5,498 bases of DNA from Oscillospiraceae bacterium. GTDB lineage: Bacteria; Bacillota; Clostridia; Oscillospirales; Oscillospiraceae. The notes under the pieces are model-generated. The model worked only from the letters and a program-made list of their open reading frames with translations, did no database searches and had not been told where the DNA came from. This document shows positions 1 to 5,498 of the stretch, piece by piece. The translations under genes and the position numbers were made by a program. Numbering within the stretch: position 1 is the stretch's first letter; every line of letters begins with the position of its first letter. The stretch spans positions 1 through 5,498 of the forward strand of contig JAITEC010000118.1 in assembly GCA_031282225.1 (NCBI GenBank), read 5' to 3'.

Positions 1-1000
1 TGTATTTGCCCTGCGGGTCGAAACGGCCGTTCCCCACGCCGTTCATGATGCCGGCCGCCTGTACCTTTCCGACAGAACTCATTGCGTAACCTGAAATCTG
101 CGAGCTGTCGGCAAACGCGGGTTCGGAGCCGGCGAGCGGGGCGCCGAGCGAGTCGAGCAGGCGGTCAAGGATCGTCGCCGCCTGTTCGCGCGTTATCTCT
201 CCGCCGGGATCGAACTTATTGTTCCCGACGCCGTTGACCACGCCCAGAGAGGCCATTTTGACTACGTCCGCATCGTCGGTGTCGCCAAACGCCGCGCCCG
301 CATGCTGGATCGTCGAGCCTGTCGCCTTCTCATACAGCGGCGCGGCGAGACGGCAGAATTCGGCGCGCGTTATGTTTTTCGTGAACGCGGAGTTGAGGCT
401 GTCGGGCACGAGACCCAATCCGACGGCGCGGTCGATCTCCGATTTTGCCCAATCCGAGGGCCTATCCGCCACAGGCGCAGACGGCGCGTCGCCGTTGTCA
501 ACGAGCAAGACGATAGTATCCGTCCAACCATATCCCGGATCTTCAAGCAGGTCCTCAGCAGTAAAAATCACATGCGGCATCTCAATTTCTGTATATGACA
601 TTGTCATCCAGTCATACTTAAGTTTGCCGCCATACGAGTAGCCTTCCGGCAATGCCGGATACTCCGTGAGCTTGTAATCCCCGGGACTCTTGACCAAAAC
701 GCCCCCTTGTCCCGGATGTCTTCCCGTCTCAAAGGCAAAATAAGCCGTGAGTTCCCCTCCTTCCATTACGCTGAACCGCGATGGGGAAATTGAAAGCGTA
801 TCTCCTGTTTCATTCGTGAAAACGAAATCTCCGGTGAGATCCTGCGGCGTGAGCGTAAATCGGGGCGGTTTTTGCGAGTCCTTGATTATGATCCCCAGTT
901 CAGCGATTCCGGTGCCGCCGGCGAGGGCGTAGATAGGTGCCGCGCCCACGGCAAGCGCGAGCGCGAGGGACAGCGCGAGCGCCCTTTTTCCGATTCTCAT
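1..1000 (-). CDS. Secreted S-layer-homology (SLH) domain protein, C-terminus beyond window
   Basis: The frame is open from the ATG at 1000 down to base 1 (333 codons, no stop), so the C-terminus is missing. Residues 1-27 are a Sec signal peptide: a basic MRIGKR start, a long Leu/Ala core and an ALA cleavage site before GG. Residues 28-175 form a region I do not recognise, mostly short beta-like stretches. Three SLH repeats follow: about 181-224 (starts PSDWAKSEI, with ITRAEF at 210-215), about 238-285 (FGDTDDADV, then NNKFDPGGEITREQA), and from 296 (FADSSQISGYA, then GRFDPQGKY) into the window edge. SLH repeats normally anchor proteins to pyruvylated cell-wall polymer, so this is likely a surface protein; that is family knowledge. 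The start is supported by a GGGGAGG site 11 bases upstream and by a promoter at 1077-1106. Its role is unknown. It points away from the radical-enzyme genes, so functional linkage is doubtful. Confidence 0.9.
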   Translation of the reverse strand, partial: MRIGKRALALSLALALAVGAAPIYALAGGTGIAELGIIIKDSQKPPRFTLTPQDLTGDFVFTNETGDTLSISPSRFSVMEGGELTAYFAFETGRHPGQGGVLVKSPGDYKLTEYPALPEGYSYGGKLKYDWMTMSYTEIEMPHVIFTAEDLLEDPGYGWTDTIVLLVDNGDAPSAPVADRPSDWAKSEIDRAVGLGLVPDSLNSAFTKNITRAEFCRLAAPLYEKATGSTIQHAGAAFGDTDDADVVKMASLGVVNGVGNNKFDPGGEITREQAATILDRLLDSLGAPLAGSEPAFADSSQISGYAMSSVGKVQAAGIMNGVGNGRFDPQGKY

Positions 1001-1010
1001 TTGTTATACT

Positions 1011-1018
1011 GCCTCCCC
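1011..1018 (-). promoter_or_regulatory. Ribosome binding site of the SLH gene
   Basis: The minus strand reads GGGGAGGC, with the core 11 bases before the ATG at 1000. The spacing is slightly long but the match is good. It supports the start at 1000, which also begins a clean signal peptide. Confidence 0.6.
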
Positions 1019-1043
1019 ATGCATTTTTATCGGGAGACCGCGC

Positions 1044-1067
1044 AAAAAGGCCTTGCTTTGCGGCCTC
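1044..1067 (-). terminator. Terminator-like hairpin in the SLH leader (possible attenuator)
   Basis: On the minus strand, AGGCC (1066-1062) and GGCCT (1052-1048) form a 5-base-pair stem, extendable by a G-U pair, around a 9-base loop (GCAAAGCAA). A run of five T residues follows at 1048-1044. It lies between the predicted promoter and the start codon, so it could act as an attenuator. The stem is short and the structure could be chance. Confidence 0.3.
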
Positions 1068-1076
1068 ACGCAGGGG

Positions 1077-1106
1077 ATTCTAGCGCGTGTCCGGGCGCCG
1101 TTGCAA
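1077..1106 (-). promoter_or_regulatory. Sigma-A-like promoter of the SLH gene
   Basis: Read on the minus strand, TTGCAA (1106-1101) is followed after 18 bases by TAGAAT (1082-1077). Both hexamers are close to the housekeeping consensus. The start of transcription would be near 1070, giving a leader of about 70 bases before the ATG at 1000. Prediction from sequence only. Confidence 0.5.
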
Positions 1107-1202
1107 GTATATTTTTGCCTTTTGTGCGCTTTTTCCCCGTCGCAGCGTACCGTGGGACAGCAAAACGGGCGCATTGTGCCGCGCGAACGACCCGCCTCCT
1201 CC

Positions 1203-1226
1203 TTGGACGGTTGCTTGGACGGCTGC
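1203..1226 (+). repeat. Tandem 12-base direct repeat upstream of the radical-enzyme promoter
   Basis: Two adjacent copies, TTGGACGGTTGC (1203-1214) and TTGGACGGCTGC (1215-1226), agree at 11 of 12 positions. They end 24 bases before the -35 box at 1251, about -83 to -60 from the predicted transcription start. That is a usual place for an activator site, but no binding protein can be named. Confidence 0.5.
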
Positions 1227-1229
1227 GCA

Positions 1230-1248
1230 GTTTTTCGGCGCCAAAAAC
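1230..1248. promoter_or_regulatory. Inverted repeat abutting the -35 box, candidate operator
   Basis: GTTTTT (1230-1235), one extra C, the palindrome GGCGCC (1237-1242) and AAAAAC (1243-1248) make an 18-base dyad with a single bulged base. It ends two bases before the -35 hexamer. The symmetry and position suit a dimeric transcription factor. The regulator is unknown and no regulator gene lies in the window. Confidence 0.4.
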
Positions 1249-1250
1249 AG

Positions 1251-1279
1251 TTGCGCCACGCTGCGAATTGGGATATAAT
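1251..1279 (+). promoter_or_regulatory. Sigma-A-like promoter for the glycyl radical enzyme gene
   Basis: TTGCGC (1251-1256) is followed after exactly 17 bases by a perfect TATAAT (1274-1279). A second TATAAT at 1282-1287 forms an 8-base tandem with the first (ATATAATG, then ATATAATA), which could allow an alternative start. Transcription would begin near 1286, leaving a leader of about 230 bases. The weaker -35 match fits a promoter helped by an activator. Confidence 0.6.
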
Positions 1280-1330
1280 GATATAATAACACGGCAACAC
1301 GGCGCAAATACAGCAATTCGTGGCACAGGA

Positions 1331-1374
1331 TGTTGGCTTCCGTCAACACTGCGACCGCTACGACCGCATAGCGG
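1331..1374 (+). promoter_or_regulatory. Two consecutive hairpins in the radical-enzyme leader
   Basis: TGTTG (1331-1335) pairs with CAACA (1344-1348), and a G-T pair extends the stem. CCGCTA (1355-1360) pairs perfectly with TAGCGG (1369-1374) around an 8-base loop. Both lie in the untranslated leader. I do not recognise a known riboswitch motif. They may be a cis-acting RNA element or chance pairing in GC-rich DNA. Confidence 0.3.
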
Positions 1375-1425
1375 CAAACCCCGCCACGCGTGATGAGCAT
1401 TACCGTTGGATCGACGCCGTGCAAA

Positions 1426-1439
1426 GCTGCTGCAGCAGC
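1426..1439. repeat. Perfect 14-base palindrome GCTGCTGCAGCAGC
   Basis: A perfect dyad with no spacer lies 80 bases before the start codon. As DNA it could be an operator within the transcribed leader. As RNA it cannot form a good hairpin because there is no room for a loop unless the central pairs open. Its repeated GCT/GCA units also make a chance origin possible. Confidence 0.4.
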
Positions 1440-1503
1440 GACAATGACATGGGATTGCATTATTATGCCGGATAAATCATTGGCGCTATATTGATTTCAA
1501 CAC

Positions 1504-1511
1504 GAGGAGGG
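1504..1511 (+). promoter_or_regulatory. Ribosome binding site that decides the enzyme start
   Basis: GAGGAGGG lies before two in-frame ATG codons at 1513 and 1519. AGGAGG (1505-1510) is only 2 bases from the first, too close for initiation, and 8 bases from the second, the ideal spacing. The start at 1519 is therefore preferred. Confidence 0.7.
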
Positions 1512-1518
1512 CATGGTC

Positions 1519-4047
1519 ATGAATACATCTGCGAAACTCGCCGGCGCGCCGCTGGCCGTCGAGCCGTATGACAGGGAGTGGGGGGTGGGCGTCTCGGGGC
1601 TCACGGGGGATCCCTCGCCGTTTCCGCGCATAAACAAGATGCTGCAGTGGATAAAGGAGACCGACAGTACGTGCAGCCCGGAGCGCGCCGTGATAGTCAC
1701 GGAGTGTTTCCAAAAGTACGCGATGTACCCGCAGAACATAAAATGGGCGCTCGCGCTGCGCGAGGTGTACGAGCGCGTCACCGTCAACATCTGGGAGGAC
1801 GAGCTTATCGTAGGCGAGCTCGCGGCGCCGCCGAACGCCGCGCCCGTATACCCGGAGTTCTCGCTCGAATGGCTGTGCGACGAGATGGTCAACACGCCGC
1901 TCGACAAGCGTCTCAACGACCGCTACGTGATAGACGAGGACACAAAAAACGCCCTGCTGGGCATCCGCGAATACTGGAAGGGCAATACGGTCTCCGAGGC
2001 GACCGTGCGCACGTACACGCAGGAGGAGGCGCGCGGCTCGCACCTGGGCGCGGCCGTTTTGCTGGAGGATCTCTTTGTGTACGCGGGAGTCGGGCATGTC
2101 ACGGCGGATTACGCCAAGCTATTCAAAGTCGGATTCGGCGGCATACGCGCGGAGATCGTCGAGCGCATGGCGAAGCTGGACACCGCGCTTCCGGAGGACA
2201 TAAAAAAGCAGGAGTTCTATACCGCCGAACTCATAATGCTCGACGGCGTGAAGACGTATATAACGCGCTACGGGCACCTGGCGGCACAGCTCGCCGCCGC
2301 CGAGGGGAACCCAGCGCGGCGCGCCGAGCTCGAGCGCGTCTCGTCTAACTGCCTGCACGTGGCGGAGGGCGCCCCGCGCGACTTCTGGGAGGCCATACAG
2401 CTGTGGCACATAGCGACTAACATGATAATAATCGAGACCAGCGGGCACTCCGTGACGTATGGGCGCTTCGACAGGCTCTTCTACCCGTTTTACAGGCGCG
2501 ACATAGACAGCGGCGCGCTCACGCGCGAATTCATGCAGGAGCTCATAGAGCACGCGTTCCTCAAGATGCACGAGCTGCGGAAAATACGCGACAAAAACGC
2601 CATATACTTCTCGTCCGGCACCATAATGGGCGGCACGGCGCTCGATGTCGGCGGCGTCGACGAGAACGGCGACGACATAACGAACGACGTGAGCTACATG
2701 GTGCTCGACGCGCACGCCCACACGCGCATACCCAACCCGTGGATGGGCGTGAGGCTGCACGAGGGCACGCCGCCCGAGTTCAAGACGAAGGTGTTCAATG
2801 TCATCCGAATAGGCACGGGCGAGCCCAAGATATTCAACGACGCACCCATGATACGCTCGCTCCTAACTGATGGCCGCACGCTCGAAGACGCGCGCGACTC
2901 CGTCGGCGTGGGCTGCGTGGAACCGCGCGTGCCGGGCAAGACATACGGCTGGCACGACTCTGGCTCCGTCAACCTGACAAAGATAATGCAGCTCGCGATA
3001 AACGGAGGCAAGTGCATAGGCTGTTCGCCCGCGTGCAAGCAGTATGCCGCGTGCGCCGGTGCCGGCGCTACGCTGGGACCCGACACAGGCAGCCTCGTTT
3101 CGTTCACGTGCTTCGACGAGGTAATGCAGTCATACGACAGGCAGATGGCGTATTGGTGCAACATATTGGTCACGTTGATAAACAAAAACGACCTCGTGCA
3201 CCAGAGGCTAAAGCCCCTGCCCTACCTCTCCCTGCTGATCGACGGCTGCATAGAAAAAGGCGTGGACGTGACGCGTGGGAGCGCCGTGTACAACGCGAGC
3301 GGCCCGCAGGGCGTGGGCATAGGCACGACAGCCGACTCGCTGTCCGTCATAAAGCAGCTCGTGTTCGACGAGAAGCGCGTATCCGGCGCCGAGCTGCTGC
3401 GCGCGCTGGAAGCGAACTGGGAGGGACACGAGCCGTTGTACGCGCTCGTAAACTCAGACAGGATGCACCACTACGGCAACGACGACGACTACGCGGACGA
3501 CATTGCGAAATTCGTCATGGCCACATACTGCAAGCATATTGAGCACAGGCCAACGGCTCACGGTGGAGAGTTCATGCCCGGCGTGTTCTCCGTCACCAAC
3601 AACGTGATGCACGGCTCCGTGGTCACGGCCACGCCCGACGGGCGCCGCGCCGGGGAACCCGTGAGCGACTGCATAGGCCCGGCTCACACGCAGTGCGGCA
3701 GCCACGACAGGCGCGGCCCGACGGCCGTTGCCAATTCCGTCGCCAAGCTCGACCACCAGCGCATAGGCAACGGCATAATCCTCAACTGGAAATTCGCGCC
3801 TACGGCCGTGTCGGGCGAATCGGGTCGTGAGAGCTTGATAGCGCTCATGGACGGGTACTTCAAGAACAACGGCATGCAGAGCCAGTTCTCCATAGTGGGC
3901 CGCGAGACGATGCTCGCCGCCCAAAAGGAGCCGTCGAAATACAAAGACCTCGTGGTACGCATAGCGGGATACTCGGCATACTTCGTGGAGCTCTCGCACG
4001 AGCTCCAAAACGACTTGATAGGCCGCACGGAGCTGTCGTTTGATTGA
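1519..4047 (+). CDS. Glycyl radical enzyme, CxE (eliminase/decarboxylase-like) type, substrate unassigned
   Basis: The product has 842 residues from the ATG at 1519 and is complete. It belongs to the pyruvate formate-lyase/glycerol dehydratase superfamily, cytoplasmic and oxygen-sensitive. The large barrel domain runs from about 35 to 700, with family landmarks CSPERAVIVTE (52-62), WEDELIVGE (92-100), YPEFSLEWL (111-119) and GHSVTYGRFD (309-318). The active-site loop GVGCVEP carries Cys466 and Glu468; classical pyruvate formate-lyase instead has Cys-Cys. The glycyl radical motif is RIAGYSAYF, with Gly817 (codon 3967-3969) 25 residues before the end. His193, His310, Ser311 and Asp480 appear to match glycerol dehydratase His164, His281, Ser282 and Asp447 by spacing; this comparison is from memory. 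Oddities are a four-Cys insert at 499-512, a longer Cys-to-Gly distance (351) than the usual 330-340 of eliminases, and Cys718 where a Gly is usual. The loop does not resemble hydroxyproline dehydratase (GCVETG) or hydroxyphenylacetate decarboxylase (GGCLETS). A radical-SAM activase is required but absent here. The substrate is unknown. Confidence 0.95.
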   Translation: MNTSAKLAGAPLAVEPYDREWGVGVSGLTGDPSPFPRINKMLQWIKETDSTCSPERAVIVTECFQKYAMYPQNIKWALALREVYERVTVNIWEDELIVGELAAPPNAAPVYPEFSLEWLCDEMVNTPLDKRLNDRYVIDEDTKNALLGIREYWKGNTVSEATVRTYTQEEARGSHLGAAVLLEDLFVYAGVGHVTADYAKLFKVGFGGIRAEIVERMAKLDTALPEDIKKQEFYTAELIMLDGVKTYITRYGHLAAQLAAAEGNPARRAELERVSSNCLHVAEGAPRDFWEAIQLWHIATNMIIIETSGHSVTYGRFDRLFYPFYRRDIDSGALTREFMQELIEHAFLKMHELRKIRDKNAIYFSSGTIMGGTALDVGGVDENGDDITNDVSYMVLDAHAHTRIPNPWMGVRLHEGTPPEFKTKVFNVIRIGTGEPKIFNDAPMIRSLLTDGRTLEDARDSVGVGCVEPRVPGKTYGWHDSGSVNLTKIMQLAINGGKCIGCSPACKQYAACAGAGATLGPDTGSLVSFTCFDEVMQSYDRQMAYWCNILVTLINKNDLVHQRLKPLPYLSLLIDGCIEKGVDVTRGSAVYNASGPQGVGIGTTADSLSVIKQLVFDEKRVSGAELLRALEANWEGHEPLYALVNSDRMHHYGNDDDYADDIAKFVMATYCKHIEHRPTAHGGEFMPGVFSVTNNVMHGSVVTATPDGRRAGEPVSDCIGPAHTQCGSHDRRGPTAVANSVAKLDHQRIGNGIILNWKFAPTAVSGESGRESLIALMDGYFKNNGMQSQFSIVGRETMLAAQKEPSKYKDLVVRIAGYSAYFVELSHELQNDLIGRTELSFD

Positions 4048-4071
4048 TTTTTCCGCAAAACGCGATATACT
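4044..4071 (+). promoter_or_regulatory. Possible internal promoter for the transporter genes
   Basis: TTGATT (4044-4049), overlapping the stop codon of the radical enzyme, is followed after 16 bases by TATACT (4066-4071). The start would be near 4078, about 34 bases before the binding-protein ATG. No hairpin terminator is visible in the 64-base gap, so readthrough from the upstream gene is also possible and the transporter may have two inputs. Confidence 0.4.
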
Positions 4072-4111
4072 CTGCGCACATCCAAAAAATAAAGTAACAA
4101 CGGAGGATAAA

Positions 4112-4924
4112 ATGAAAAAGATCATATCAATACTGCTCTCGGCGGCGTGCGCGCTCGCGTTTGCCGCCTGCGCAGGGCAGAGCCCCACCGAGTCCCCAAG
4201 CGAGTCGCCGGACGGCGACCTCGCCTACATAACTGACAGGGACAAGCTCGTCATCGGTGTAACGCAGTACGAACCCATGAACTACAAAGACGCCGACGGC
4301 AATTGGACCGGTTTCGACACCGAGTTCGCCGAGGCCGTGTGCGGGAAGCTCGGCGTCACGCCCGTGTTCCAGGAGATCAACTGGGAAACCAAGGAGACGG
4401 AACTCAAAGGCAAGACCATCGACTGCATCTGGAACGGGCTGACCGTGGACGACGACCGCCGCGAGAACATGGACTTCTCGCTGTCGTACCTGCGCAACGA
4501 GCAAGTCGTCGTAGTCCCGGCAGCGTTCTTATCGGACAATAGCGCCCCCGGCAAGGACAGCTTCGACGGCCTCACGGTCGTAGCTGAGGACGGCTCCGCA
4601 GGCGAGACGGCGGCGGCGGAACTCCCGGGCACCGTCATAGTCCCCGTGGAGACCCAGGCGGCAGCGCTCTTGGAGGTTAAGGCGGGGACGGCGTCCGCCG
4701 CCGTCATCGATGCCACGATGGCCTCCGCGATGACCGGCGAGGGCACGGAATACGCCGACCTCGCCGTGCTCGACTTATCGCTCACGGCGGAGGAATACGC
4801 CATCGGCTTCCGTCTCGGATCGGACGTGACAGCGGCGGTCGACGGCATCATCAGGGATCTCATTGCGGACGGCACGCTCGCGGCAATAGCCGAAAAATAC
4901 GGGCTCTCCGGCCGCCTAGTGTAA
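4112..4924 (+). CDS. Amino-acid-type ABC transporter substrate-binding lipoprotein
   Basis: The product has 270 residues, normal for the polar amino-acid binding family (SBP_bac_3). GGAGG at 4102-4106 lies 5 bases before this ATG; an earlier in-frame ATG at 4040 overlaps the upstream gene, lacks such a site and would bury the signal. Residues 1-19 are a lipoprotein signal ending FAAC, so Cys20 would be lipidated and the protein tethered outside the membrane. A Ser/Pro-rich linker (about 23-35) leads into lobe 1 (DKLVIGVTQYEPMNY at 44-58, TGFDTEFAEAV at 66-76). GLTVDDDRRENMDFS (109-123) contains Arg116, the position that binds the ligand carboxylate in this family. AAVID (196-200) gives Asp200, the usual alpha-amino contact. 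Both suggest an amino acid or similar zwitterion; which one cannot be read. It is followed 12 bases later by the permease. Confidence 0.93.
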   Translation: MKKIISILLSAACALAFAACAGQSPTESPSESPDGDLAYITDRDKLVIGVTQYEPMNYKDADGNWTGFDTEFAEAVCGKLGVTPVFQEINWETKETELKGKTIDCIWNGLTVDDDRRENMDFSLSYLRNEQVVVVPAAFLSDNSAPGKDSFDGLTVVAEDGSAGETAAAELPGTVIVPVETQAAALLEVKAGTASAAVIDATMASAMTGEGTEYADLAVLDLSLTAEEYAIGFRLGSDVTAAVDGIIRDLIADGTLAAIAEKYGLSGRLV

Positions 4925-4936
4925 CAGGGGCACGCC

Positions 4937-5498
4937 ATGCCGCTCAGTACGGTACTCGCGACGCTGCTGCGCGGCTTCGGGACTACGTGCCTCATATTCG
5001 TTGTGACGCTCGCGCTCTCGGCGCCGCTGGGGCTTGCCGTCGCGTTCGGCTCAATGAGCCGCTTCTTGCTGCTACGGCTGCCGACCAGGGCGTTCGTGTG
5101 GATCATCCGCGGCTCGCCGCTCATGCTCCAGCTCATAATCGTGTTTTACGGGCCGGGGCTTCTGTGGAGCGGGGCGGCGCTGCCGCGTTTCTCGGCGACG
5201 ATCGCCGCGTTCGCGATAAACTACGCCGCGTACTTCTCGGAGATATACCGCAGCGGGATAGAGGGCATCCCGCGCGGGCAGTACGAGGCGGGGCTCGCCC
5301 TTGGCATGACAAAATCGCAGATATTCTCCAAAATCACGCTGCTGCAGGTCATAAAGCGCATACTGCCTCCGATGTCCAACGAGATAATCACGCTCGTGAA
5401 GGACACGTCCCTCGCGCGCGTCATCGCCGTGCGTGAGATAACAATGGAGGCGTTCTCCTTCACCTCAAAGGGGCTCATCTCGCCGCTGTTTTACGCGG
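4937..5498 (+). CDS. Amino-acid ABC transporter permease (HisM/GlnP family), C-terminus beyond window
   Basis: The frame is open from the ATG at 4937 to the window end: 187 codons of an expected 215-230. CAGGGG at 4925-4930 lies 6 bases before the start, and the gene begins 12 bases after the binding-protein stop, so the two are almost certainly co-transcribed. Hydrophobic segments at about 13-40, 50-75 and 84-100 are typical membrane spans, with the family motif IIRGSPLMLQL (56-66) between the first two. The cytoplasmic EAA loop that docks the ATPase is clear: IYRSGIEGIPRGQYEAGLAL (103-122), then GM. LVKDTSLARVIAV (153-165) is the conserved segment before the last spans. One small deviation is LLQ at 135-137, where LPQ is common. 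Family members pair with a binding protein and an ATPase; the ATPase gene is expected just to the right. Confidence 0.93.
   Translation, partial: MPLSTVLATLLRGFGTTCLIFVVTLALSAPLGLAVAFGSMSRFLLLRLPTRAFVWIIRGSPLMLQLIIVFYGPGLLWSGAALPRFSATIAAFAINYAAYFSEIYRSGIEGIPRGQYEAGLALGMTKSQIFSKITLLQVIKRILPPMSNEIITLVKDTSLARVIAVREITMEAFSFTSKGLISPLFYA

Larger units (their letters stand above)
1001..1518. other. Divergent intergenic control region
   Basis: About 520 bases separate the two divergent genes. I see no credible coding sequence: the open frames here have no well-placed ribosome binding site, overlap the predicted promoters and give low-complexity Arg/Ala/Cys-rich translations. The left part serves the SLH gene. 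The middle part (about 1203-1287) holds repeats and the promoter of the radical-enzyme gene. The right part (about 1287-1518) is its leader. The AT-rich promoter boxes stand out sharply from the GC-rich surroundings. Confidence 0.7.

Noticed and set aside
219..641. Plus-strand open frame of 140 codons opposite the SLH gene
   Set aside because: It is antisense to a clear SLH coding frame with signal peptide and three recognisable repeats; GC-rich DNA commonly gives such shadow frames.
1004..1460. Several overlapping minus-strand open frames in the intergenic region, including one ending just before the SLH start
   Set aside because: They have no properly spaced ribosome binding site, overlap the promoters of both genes and give low-complexity translations. 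An AAGGAGGAGG on the minus strand is about 20 bases from the nearest ATG.
1519..4047. Assignment as pyruvate formate-lyase, choline trimethylamine-lyase or hydroxyphenylacetate decarboxylase
   Set aside because: No Cys-Cys pair as in formate-lyase, no microcompartment genes beside it to support a choline lyase, and the active-site loop differs from hydroxyphenylacetate decarboxylase, whose small subunit is also absent.
4048..4111. Rho-independent terminator after the radical enzyme
   Set aside because: The T-run at 4048-4052 is not preceded by a convincing stem, and nothing else in the gap folds well.
4282..5136. Minus-strand open frame of 284 codons
   Set aside because: It is Ser/Ala/Pro-rich and antisense to both the binding protein and the permease, whose frames carry unmistakable family motifs.
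1..5498. CRISPR array, tRNA, rRNA, insertion sequence or defence system
   Set aside because: No regularly spaced repeats, transposase motifs or RNA gene signatures are visible in the window.

Overview
The window looks like a fragment of a GC-rich, probably anaerobic bacterium of the Clostridia type (Bacillota). The signs are strong AGGAGG-type ribosome binding sites, an S-layer-homology (SLH) exported protein, a glycyl radical enzyme (an oxygen-sensitive class) and a lipid-anchored amino-acid binding protein. The lineage is an inference; nothing here fixes a genus.

Layout. (1) Bases 1-1000, minus strand: the first 333 codons of a secreted protein with a signal peptide, an unrecognised N-terminal domain and three SLH repeats, the third cut by the window edge. 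(2) Bases 1001-1518: a divergent, non-coding control region of about 520 bases. It holds a sigma-A-like promoter for the leftward gene, a consensus-like promoter for the rightward genes, a tandem 12-base repeat and an inverted repeat just upstream of that second promoter, and a leader of about 230 bases with hairpins. (3) Bases 1519-4047, plus strand: a complete glycyl radical enzyme of the CxE (eliminase/decarboxylase-like) type, not a classical pyruvate formate-lyase, with a cysteine-rich insert after the active-site loop. (4) Bases 4112-4924: an amino-acid-type ABC transporter binding lipoprotein. (5) Bases 4937-5498: the matching ABC permease, cut by the right edge about 30-40 residues before its expected end.

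How they may work together. The binding protein and permease form one translation-coupled unit, and the ATPase would be expected just beyond the right edge. The glycyl radical gene precedes them in the same direction with a 64-base gap that carries a possible second promoter. The simplest reading is a catabolic cassette: the transporter brings in a small amino-acid-like or zwitterionic compound and the radical enzyme cleaves or dehydrates it. The substrate cannot be read from the sequence. The radical-SAM activating enzyme that every glycyl radical enzyme needs is not in the window. The SLH gene is divergent and probably functionally unrelated.

The items most worth a second look are the unassigned glycyl radical enzyme with its four-cysteine insert, its pairing with an amino-acid transporter, and the elaborate promoter/leader in front of it.
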